DNA of 42,707 bases from positions 1-42,707 of the forward strand of contig JAUYDX010000084.1 in the NCBI GenBank assembly GCA_030691625.1. Direction: 5' to 3'. The first letter of the stretch is position 1, and each line of letters starts with the position of its first letter. Shown here in pieces: positions 37,353 through 42,707 of the stretch. The translations under genes and the position numbers were made by a program. The notes beneath the pieces were generated by a model that saw only the letters and a list, made by a program, of their open reading frames with translations, did not search any database and was not told where the DNA came from. The DNA comes from Candidatus Omnitrophota bacterium (GTDB lineage: Bacteria; Omnitrophota; Gorgyraeia; Gorgyraeales; Gorgyraeaceae).

Positions 37353-38546
37353 TTATTCCCTTGAGCCTAGATAATTTATTGGGTTAGAAACTTTTTTGTT
37401 CTTTAATGCCGCGCCTAAATCAGAATAGACTTTCTTTATATCATCAGGAAAGATATCTCTCCCGCCCAAGCCGTATATATAATTTGCCACAAGCGGCTTT
37501 ATGCCTGAATCATAAAGCGCCGCTTTAATTTCCGTATAGAGCGGCCCGCCTTCTGCTGAAAACGACTCTGCCCTGTCCAAAACAGCTAATGCCTTTACAT
37601 TTTTAAGCGCTCCGATAATCTTTTCCTTGGGGAAAGGCCTGAAAACCCTGGGCCTCAATAGGCCTGCCTTTACGCCTCCGGCCCTTAATCCATCGACAAC
37701 GCTCCTTGCCGTGCCTGCCGTAGACGACAAAGCAACCACCGCGATCTCAGCGTCCTCTAATTTATAGGTATCTATAAAATCGTATTTTGCGCCAAAGGCC
37801 TTCTCGAATTCCTTAAACAAATCCGGCATTATCTTCAGCGCGCCTTTCATTGCCTCTGACTGCTGGCGTTTATGCTCAAAATAATAATCCTGCAGATCCA
37901 GAGGCCCATATGTCACAGGGTTATCAACATCCAGGAGCGGATGATCCGGCTTATATTCCCCTACAAATTCTTTTACTTTTTTATCTTCCAACAGCTGGAC
38001 GCCTTCCACAGCGTGGCTTGTTATAAATCCATCCTGGCAAATCATTACAGGTAAAAGTATATCTTTATGCTCCGCGATCCTCACGGCAAGTATCGTATTT
38101 TCGTACGCCTCCTGGCCGCTCTCGCAGTAAATCTGTATCCAGCCAGAGTCTCTCGCGCCCATAGTGTCAGAATGGTCGCAGTGTATATTTATAGGGCCTG
38201 AAAGCGCGCGGTTTACAACAGGCATTATTATAGGTAACCTCAAGGACGCCGCTATATAAACTATCTCCCACATAAGCGCTAAGCCGTTCGCGGAAGTCGC
38301 TGTCATTGTCCTGGCCCCGGCTGCTGAAGCCCCAACGCACGCGCTCATGGCGCTGTGCTCTGACTCCACAGGTATGAGTTCTGTCGAGACCTGGCCGTTT
38401 GCCACGTAGTTTGAAAAATACATCACTATTTCAGTCTGGGGGGTAATAGGGTATGCTGCCACTACATCGGGATCTATCTGCTTCATAGCGGTTGCCACTG
38501 CCTGGTCGCCTGTTAAAGGTAACTTTTTAGATTTCACCTGTGTCAT
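37353..38546 (-). CDS. porA: pyruvate/2-oxoacid:ferredoxin oxidoreductase alpha subunit
   Basis: A 397-residue subunit. The N-terminal domain has LTGDQAVATAMKQIDPDVVAAYPITPQTEIV (the pyruvate-binding YPITP motif), STELIPVESEHSAMSACVGAS and GARTMTATSANGLALMWE. The middle has ICQDGFITSH. The C-terminal domain has GGVKAGLLRPRVFRPFP and VLDRAESFSAEGGPLYTEI. This is the classical alpha subunit that forms the substrate and TPP site with beta. Preference for pyruvate over 2-oxoisovalerate or indolepyruvate is probable from YPITPQTEIV, but not certain. One-base gaps separate it from delta and beta. Confidence 0.92.
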   Translation of the reverse strand: MTQVKSKKLPLTGDQAVATAMKQIDPDVVAAYPITPQTEIVMYFSNYVANGQVSTELIPVESEHSAMSACVGASAAGARTMTATSANGLALMWEIVYIAASLRLPIIMPVVNRALSGPINIHCDHSDTMGARDSGWIQIYCESGQEAYENTILAVRIAEHKDILLPVMICQDGFITSHAVEGVQLLEDKKVKEFVGEYKPDHPLLDVDNPVTYGPLDLQDYYFEHKRQQSEAMKGALKIMPDLFKEFEKAFGAKYDFIDTYKLEDAEIAVVALSSTAGTARSVVDGLRAGGVKAGLLRPRVFRPFPKEKIIGALKNVKALAVLDRAESFSAEGGPLYTEIKAALYDSGIKPLVANYIYGLGGRDIFPDDIKKVYSDLGAALKNKKVSNPINYLGSRE

Positions 38547-38547
38547 A

Positions 38548-38829
38548 TTATTCCTTTTTCATATCAATGCATTTTACAGGACACACCTGCGCGCAAATGC
38601 CGCAGCCCTTACAATGATCATAGTCAAAACCTGCCATCTTCCCGTCTTCAACCTTTATAGAAGAATCAGGGCAATACATCCAGCAGAAAAGGCAATTGAT
38701 GCATTTTTTGTCGTTTTTTTCAGGCCTGAACGTGCGCCACCCGCCTGTTTTGTATTCCATGGCGTTTCCGGCTTTCAGGATTAATCCGCCTATCGGTATC
38801 TCTTTCCAGGTTTTTTTCTTCTCTGCCAT
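38548..38829 (-). CDS. porD: pyruvate/2-oxoacid:ferredoxin oxidoreductase delta subunit (2x[4Fe-4S] ferredoxin)
   Basis: A 93-residue ferredoxin subunit. The N-terminal stretch TWKEIPIGGLILKAGNAMEYKTGGWRTFRP is typical of PorD/VorD. Two cluster motifs follow: CINCLFCWMYCPDSSI and CKGCGICAQVCPVKCI. It carries electrons from the TPP centre to external ferredoxin. The ATG of MAEKKKTW is preferred over an in-frame start 15 bases upstream that lies at the edge of a hairpin repeat. Confidence 0.93.
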   Translation of the reverse strand: MAEKKKTWKEIPIGGLILKAGNAMEYKTGGWRTFRPEKNDKKCINCLFCWMYCPDSSIKVEDGKMAGFDYDHCKGCGICAQVCPVKCIDMKKE

Positions 38830-38842
38830 ACGTAACCATCCC

Positions 38843-38877
38843 AACCTCGTAGGTTGCCTGCGGCAACCTACGAGGTT
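38843..38877. repeat. palindromic intergenic repeat, family 2, copy D
   Basis: A perfect 16-pair stem (AACCTCGTAGGTTGCC and complement) with loop TGC, two bases after the stop triplet of the gamma gene. On the minus strand the tail GGGATGGTTACG leads into the delta ATG 14 bases on, with no other ribosome site. Confidence 0.9.
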
Positions 38878-38879
38878 TA

Positions 38880-39449
38880 TTACCCTATTTTCAGTTCGTT
38901 ATACGCACGCTTTATGCCTTCTATATTGGCGTTTGTTTTTTCCTCGCCTATCTTTTTAATAAATTTCGCTTTTACAATAGCGCTTACCTCATCTATTGAC
39001 ACTATATTATTCACCTTTAAAAAAGCGCCCAGCATAGGCATATTGGGCATGGGGATTTTCAGGGTTTCCAGCGCTATCCTGGTAGCGTCCACTGTGCCTA
39101 CCTTGCCGTGTTTAAGGCCGACCGCTTTTCTTATATCCGCGGGGGATTTTCCAGTATTTACCAAAAGAATCCCTTCGTCTTCCAGGCCCTCCGTAACGTC
39201 TACTGTGCCAAGAAGCGTGGGGTCAATGACTATAACCACATCAGGGCTGGTAACAGAGCTGTGCACGTAAATAGGCTCATCGCTAATACGCGTAAACGCC
39301 TTCATAGGCGCTCCTGCCCTTTCTGGCCCGTATTCAGGAAACGCCTGGATATATTTACCTATATCAAGCGCCGCCTCTCCCAGAAACTGGCTGGCTGTCT
39401 TCGCGCCCTGTCCGCCCCTTCCATGCCAGCAAACCTCCACCATTGACAT
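38880..39449 (-). CDS. porC: pyruvate/2-oxoacid:ferredoxin oxidoreductase gamma subunit
   Basis: A 189-residue subunit. Family signs are CWHGRGGQGAKTASQFLGEAALD near the N-terminus (glycine-rich CoA-region loop), FPEYGPERAGAPMKAFTRIS and the segment DVVIVIDPTLLGTVDVTEGL. The start chosen is the ATG of MSMVEVCWHG, which has GAGGGG at good spacing; the earlier in-frame start lacks one and lies close to the leader hairpin. First gene of the POR operon. Confidence 0.92.
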   Translation of the reverse strand: MSMVEVCWHGRGGQGAKTASQFLGEAALDIGKYIQAFPEYGPERAGAPMKAFTRISDEPIYVHSSVTSPDVVIVIDPTLLGTVDVTEGLEDEGILLVNTGKSPADIRKAVGLKHGKVGTVDATRIALETLKIPMPNMPMLGAFLKVNNIVSIDEVSAIVKAKFIKKIGEEKTNANIEGIKRAYNELKIG

Positions 39450-39463
39450 AATTCCCCTCACCC

Positions 39464-39491
39464 TACCTTCTCCCATAAATGGGAGAAGGTA
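39464..39491 (-). other. hairpin in the leader of the POR operon
   Basis: A perfect 13-pair palindrome, TACCTTCTCCCAT and complement with two central bases, lies between the promoter and the Shine-Dalgarno sequence of the gamma gene, ending about five bases before it. It might control translation or mRNA stability. No copy is seen elsewhere in the window. Confidence 0.65.
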
Positions 39492-39513
39492 TTATTTTAA
39501 AAAACGTTTTTTT

Positions 39514-39542
39514 ATTATATAACCTTGTTATTAACTTGTCAA
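39514..39542 (-). promoter_or_regulatory. consensus sigma-70 promoter of the POR operon
   Basis: On the minus strand TTGACA (39537-39542), a 17-base spacer and TATAAT (39514-39519): both hexamers match the consensus perfectly. The -35 box overlaps the recR stop codon. It predicts strong constitutive expression of central carbon metabolism. Confidence 0.85.
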
Positions 39543-40150
39543 GTTTGATTAGATACAGGAAGCCTTCCTTCAAGGGCCCTTATCAGGGTGGCCTGATCTA
39601 TGTAATCAAGGTTTCCGCCTACGGGAATGCCATAAGCGATGCGGCTTATTTTAACCTTTAAAGGCTTGATGTTTTCTGAAAGATACAATGCCGTGGTCTC
39701 GCCTTCAGCGTTCGAGTCCATAGCAAGTATCACTTCCCTAACCCTGTCTTCCTTTATGCGCTTAATAAGTTCTTTTATCCTCAATTCTTCAGGCCCTATC
39801 CCGTCAAGCGGGGATATGACCCCGAAAAGAACGTGGTATGTCCCTTTGTACCTGCCTGATTTTTCTATTAAAATCAGGTCCCTGGGCTCTTCCACAACGC
39901 ACACTATTGTCTTATCTCTTCTCTGGTCGCTGCATATAGAGCATACCTCTGACTCGCTCAAATTCCCGCAGATCCCGCAGAACCTCACATCCTCTTTTAC
40001 CTTCCTTATAACAGAAGAAAATTTTATCATTTCATCGCTGGACGACTTAAGCACGTGAAAAGCCATCCTCTCCGCGGTCTTCGCGCCTATACCCGGCATC
40101 TTCTTAAAACATTCGATTAATTCCTGCATTGATTTTGTGTAAGCGCCCAT
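39539..40150 (-). CDS. recR: recombination protein RecR
   Basis: A 203-residue RecR protein, which helps RecF/RecO load RecA at gaps. Visible parts are the helix-hairpin-helix FKKMPGIGAKTAERMAFHVL, the C4 zinc finger CGICGNLSESEVCSIC, the Toprim domain (VVEEPRDLILIEKSG, ILAMDSNAEGETTALYL) and the C-terminal GIPVGGNLDYIDQATLIRALEGR. All are at the usual positions. It follows dnaX by two bases; the ybaB gene that often sits between these two in other bacteria is absent. Confidence 0.97.
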   Translation of the reverse strand: MGAYTKSMQELIECFKKMPGIGAKTAERMAFHVLKSSSDEMIKFSSVIRKVKEDVRFCGICGNLSESEVCSICSDQRRDKTIVCVVEEPRDLILIEKSGRYKGTYHVLFGVISPLDGIGPEELRIKELIKRIKEDRVREVILAMDSNAEGETTALYLSENIKPLKVKISRIAYGIPVGGNLDYIDQATLIRALEGRLPVSNQT

Positions 40151-40152
40151 GT

Positions 40153-41847
40153 TTAATTATTCTTTGTAGATTTAAAAATCCTGCCGCCGAATATATTCAG
40201 GGCTGAGTCTATGATAGGCTCTTTGGATTTTACCTCTTCTTTTATCTGAGCGGACTCGGAGGCCACTTCCCTTACCTTCCTGTCAGTGGCAGCAAAACTC
40301 ATTTTAACAGGCGCGTCCATTATTTGAGAAAGGGCCTGCTCTATCGCGTCCTTATTCTGTTTCTCTTCAAGCACCTCCCTGTGAAAATTCAGTTCTCTCG
40401 GGAATCCTATAATCACTGTATCGCCTTTTACAGAATCAGGCTCGCCTTCAGCCAGATACGTGGATATGGACATCTTTTTAACAGCCATGGCCTTTACAAG
40501 TATGGGCCAGGCATCCTTTACCCTGTTCAAATCCACCGGGGCATGGTTAGAGCTGGCCTGGACAGGGCCCTGGGTTTCCTGTTTTTTAACTGCTTCATTG
40601 GCATTCAGGATTTTTTTAAAAAATGCCTTTTCCTGATGAGGGGGTTTTGTTTCTGATCTATGCGCGTCAGGCTGGACAGCCTGGCTTTTCTGGGGCTCGC
40701 CTGTATTTTTAACGCTTGTGTCACGCAGTCTGGACAAGATCTCTTCTATTGAAGCGATAGAATCCCTGGAGGCGAGCTTTACCATGGTCAGTTCAAAAAC
40801 TATCCTCTCAGGCAGAAGCTGTTTTATCATCTTAAGGCCGTTAGAAATGACATTTATGATATAAAAAATATCGCCCTGCGAAAATCCTAGAGCGTCTTTT
40901 TTAATCCTGTCTATGGAATCCTTCTGCAGGCTGATTATCTCGTCACTATCTATGCCTGATTTAATTATCATTATATTCCTGAAATGCTCCAGGAGCTCTG
41001 TCAGGAACTGCCTGGTATCCTTTCCGGAATTCAAAACCTCCCCAGCCAGGCGTATGCCGGATTTGGTATCTTTATTTAAAATATATTCCGTGGCGCTGAA
41101 AAGGGTTTCCTGGTCTATCATGCCAAGAGATTCTATCACGTCTTTCAGGCGCACCTTGTCTTTACTGAAAGACGCTATCTGGTCGAGTATGCTCTCCGCG
41201 TCGCGCATACTCCCGTCAGACGCCTTTGCGATATACAGGAAGGCGTCTTCGTCTATATTTATTTTCTCTTCCCTGCTCACCTGGTGAAGCTTGACGATTA
41301 TATCTTTAATCTGTATGCGCCTGAAATCAAACCTCTGGCACCTGGAGAGTATCGTGGCAGGCACCTTGTGCGGTTCTGTGGTGGCAAATATGAATTTCAC
41401 GTGCATGGGCGGCTCTTCCAGCGTCTTTAGGAGCGCGTTAAACGCCTCTGTGGTAAGCATGTGAACTTCATCTATGATATATATCTTGAAACGGCCTTTC
41501 GAGGGGGAAAATTTCACAGTCTCCCTAAGACTCCTGATCTCATCTATGCCGCGGTTAGAAGCCCCGTCTATCTCTATCACGTCCATGCTGGAGCCGGCGG
41601 TGATTTCCTTGCAGGTGGAGCACGCGTTGCACGGCTTGACAGAAGCCCCTTTTTCGCAGTTAAGCGCCTTGGAGAATATCCTGGCAGTAGAGGTCTTTCC
41701 TATGCCCCTGGGGCCTGTGAACAAATAGGCGTGATGAAGCCTCTCCATCGAAATAGCGTTCTTAAGAGTAGTGGTGATATGCTCCTGTCCCACTATCTCG
41801 TCAAAGTCCTGAGGCCGCCATTTACGCGCAAAAGGTAGATATGTCAT
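40153..41847 (-). CDS. dnaX: DNA polymerase III subunit gamma/tau
   Basis: A 564-residue clamp-loader ATPase. The N-terminal AAA+ module has RKWRPQDFDEIVGQEHI, Walker A GPRGIGKTS, four zinc-binding Cys (NCEKGASVKPCNACSTCKE), Walker B IIDEVHML and sensor FIFATTEPHKVPATILSRCQRFDFRR. The collar domain follows (residues about 230-370). A linker and a C-terminal extension (to NNFGGRIFKSTKNN-like end) suggest a tau-like protein. No frameshift site making a short gamma form was noticed, though one cannot be excluded. GGGA precedes the ATG. Confidence 0.96.
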   Translation of the reverse strand: MTYLPFARKWRPQDFDEIVGQEHITTTLKNAISMERLHHAYLFTGPRGIGKTSTARIFSKALNCEKGASVKPCNACSTCKEITAGSSMDVIEIDGASNRGIDEIRSLRETVKFSPSKGRFKIYIIDEVHMLTTEAFNALLKTLEEPPMHVKFIFATTEPHKVPATILSRCQRFDFRRIQIKDIIVKLHQVSREEKINIDEDAFLYIAKASDGSMRDAESILDQIASFSKDKVRLKDVIESLGMIDQETLFSATEYILNKDTKSGIRLAGEVLNSGKDTRQFLTELLEHFRNIMIIKSGIDSDEIISLQKDSIDRIKKDALGFSQGDIFYIINVISNGLKMIKQLLPERIVFELTMVKLASRDSIASIEEILSRLRDTSVKNTGEPQKSQAVQPDAHRSETKPPHQEKAFFKKILNANEAVKKQETQGPVQASSNHAPVDLNRVKDAWPILVKAMAVKKMSISTYLAEGEPDSVKGDTVIIGFPRELNFHREVLEEKQNKDAIEQALSQIMDAPVKMSFAATDRKVREVASESAQIKEEVKSKEPIIDSALNIFGGRIFKSTKNN

Positions 41848-41848
41848 T

Positions 41849-42034
41849 TTATTTCCCGCTTAAAAAAAGGATAAGTTTTCCCAACAGCCATATGAAAAAT
41901 ACAATGATAACCGCGCTTAACACCAGGCGCAGGATAAAAGCTATTAATAGAAGCGCTGGGAAAATCAGGAACCCAAGGCTTGCGAATACGCCTACAAGTA
42001 TTAAAAACACGAGGCCTATAAAAAATTCTTTCAT
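41849..42034 (-). CDS. small membrane protein, about 61 residues
   Basis: A very hydrophobic protein (MKEFFIGLVFLILVGVFASLG...) with two predicted transmembrane helices and a basic end (LSGK). No family is recognised. An earlier in-frame start at 42061 would add nine residues and overlap the methyltransferase end by 26 bases; neither start has a clear ribosome site, so the start is uncertain. It lies one base before dnaX and directly after the methyltransferase, so all three are likely one operon. Confidence 0.6.
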   Translation of the reverse strand: MKEFFIGLVFLILVGVFASLGFLIFPALLLIAFILRLVLSAVIIVFFIWLLGKLILFLSGK

Positions 42035-42035
42035 A

Positions 42036-42590
42036 TTATTTATGCCATAATAGTCTGGCATACTCCCAGGTTTCTATCATCAGGACAACTGATATAGTGG
42101 TTACCAGCGGTATTATCTCTTTTTTTATCCAAAAAGGCTTTAATGATATATATTTATTAATCCGTAATAAATAGTCAGGCCTCGGAAGATATTTAGGCGT
42201 TGATCTGCAATATTCTTTGTACTCCCGGCCAAATCTCTCTAAAAGGATCTTCTCTTCTTTTTTTATCTGCGGTATATAGATCATAAAAAATACAGCCGCG
42301 AATAAGAAAAAAAACCAAAGCTCTAATAACATCACCACAACCCCTGTGCCTATTATAAATGTCCCGAAATACATAGGATTCCTTATGATAGCGTACGGCC
42401 CGGTCTTTACCAGGGCATTGCCATTCAATGTGTTTTCCTCTTTATATCCCCTGGCTGAAATGCGGAATAGAAAACCGAATAATACCAGCCCCATTCCTAC
42501 CGCGCTCAATACCCCATCCAGAGCAGGCTGTCTCTCGTGAGGGAATACAGAATTAGACAGTAGGACAATCGCCCCCAGGCCCAAAAACAT
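42036..42590 (-). CDS. membrane methyltransferase of the ICMT/PEMT superfamily
   Basis: A 184-residue membrane protein with four to five hydrophobic segments. The SAM-binding signature of isoprenylcysteine carboxyl methyltransferase-type enzymes is visible: LVKTGPYAIIRNPMYFGTFI (RNPxY motif) and KKEEKILLERFGREYKEYCRSTPKYLP (EE...FG.EY..Y motif). Bacterial members methylate lipids or small substrates and their targets are mostly unknown. An extra hydrophobic segment at the C-terminus (IIPLVTTISVVLMIETW) follows the core. The start could be the ATG at 42590 or a TTG one codon earlier; the ribosome site is weak. Confidence 0.82.
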   Translation of the reverse strand: MFLGLGAIVLLSNSVFPHERQPALDGVLSAVGMGLVLFGFLFRISARGYKEENTLNGNALVKTGPYAIIRNPMYFGTFIIGTGVVVMLLELWFFFLFAAVFFMIYIPQIKKEEKILLERFGREYKEYCRSTPKYLPRPDYLLRINKYISLKPFWIKKEIIPLVTTISVVLMIETWEYARLLWHK

Positions 42591-42628
42591 CAACGCGCCA
42601 TGTATCTTTATGCGGATTTACATATCTA

Positions 42629-42707
42629 TGGCGGAGAGGCAGGGATTCGAACCCTGGATACAGCTTTTCAACCGTATGGCGGTTTAGCAAACCGCTACCT
42701 TAAACCA
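42629..42707 (-). tRNA. tRNA-Ser(GCU), 5' end outside window
   Basis: Minus strand: part of the D arm (TGGTTTAAGGTAGC), anticodon stem GCGGT/ACCGC with loop TTGCTAA (anticodon GCU), a long variable arm (CATACGGTTGAAAAGCTGTATC, class II), T arm CAGGGTTCGAATCCCTG and 3' acceptor with encoded CCA. About 14 nucleotides of the 5' end lie beyond the window. Confidence 0.93.

Noticed and set aside
4978-38844. Upstream in-frame starts at 4993, 17873, 19618, 23714, 28641 and 38844
   Set aside because: Each falls in or at the edge of a palindromic repeat or its flank; the downstream starts fit family ends better.
1-42707. Prophage, insertion sequence or defence island
   Set aside because: No integrase, transposase, phage structural, restriction or CRISPR genes are seen; apart from the intein, intron and small repeats the region is ordinary chromosome.

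Overview
The window looks like a chromosomal segment of an uncultured, anaerobic, Gram-negative-type bacterium. Anaerobic traits are a pyruvate/2-oxoacid:ferredoxin oxidoreductase (POR), a desulforedoxin-type protein, several radical SAM enzymes and a membrane polyferredoxin. Outer-membrane traits are an inverse-autotransporter-type barrel, a DUF2490 protein and TatC. The gene mix and coding style fit the Omnitrophota (OP3) or a neighbouring lineage, but this is an inference from style and not from a marker gene. There is no sign of prophage, insertion sequences or CRISPR. Coding density is very high and no gap exceeds 300 bases.

Layout. 1-7002: class II fructose-bisphosphate aldolase (cut by the window edge), a tRNA-dihydrouridine synthase, a PAS/HD-GYP protein, a TtcA-like PP-loop protein, an operon of tatC, a DUF362 protein and a polyferredoxin, then a 41-residue desulforedoxin-like protein. 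7024-12392: a GH94-type phosphorylase, a nitroreductase, a radical SAM protein, MarC, a possible 39-residue protein and a half-size GDT1/UPF0016 transporter. 12458-21244: a Ski2-like helicase, a 902-residue exported protein with an HEFFGH motif, a HAD phosphatase, YgiQ, and a pair of envelope genes. 21313-24545: YjbQ, HemW, DUF523, CutA, HypA and a single-domain response regulator. 24681-32778: a complete phosphate regulon (phoB, phoR, DUF2490, pstS, pstC, pstA, two pstB, phoU). 32862-35032: MscL, CorA, a small zinc-ribbon protein and an exported coiled-coil protein. 35052-39449: a tRNA-Asn gene split by a group I intron, then the four POR subunit genes, with an intein in the beta subunit. 39539-42707: recR, dnaX, two membrane proteins and a tRNA-Ser cut by the window end.

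Most notable. (1) Two consecutive pstB genes carry complementary defects: one has lost the LSGGQ signature, the other the Q-loop Gln and switch His. This is the pattern expected of a heterodimer with one active and one degenerate ATP site. (2) A 197-nt group I intron interrupts the anticodon of tRNA-Asn(GUU). Less than 1 kb away a 339-residue LAGLIDADG intein interrupts the thiamine-diphosphate motif of POR beta. (3) Two families of intergenic palindromes (nine and four copies) mostly sit on or just after stop codons. Their stems differ in sequence between copies but often stay paired. (4) Several genes have a promoter whose -10 box ends 5-8 bases before the ATG with no Shine-Dalgarno sequence, suggesting leaderless mRNAs alongside normally led genes. 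(5) A Pho-box-like direct repeat precedes the pst operon.
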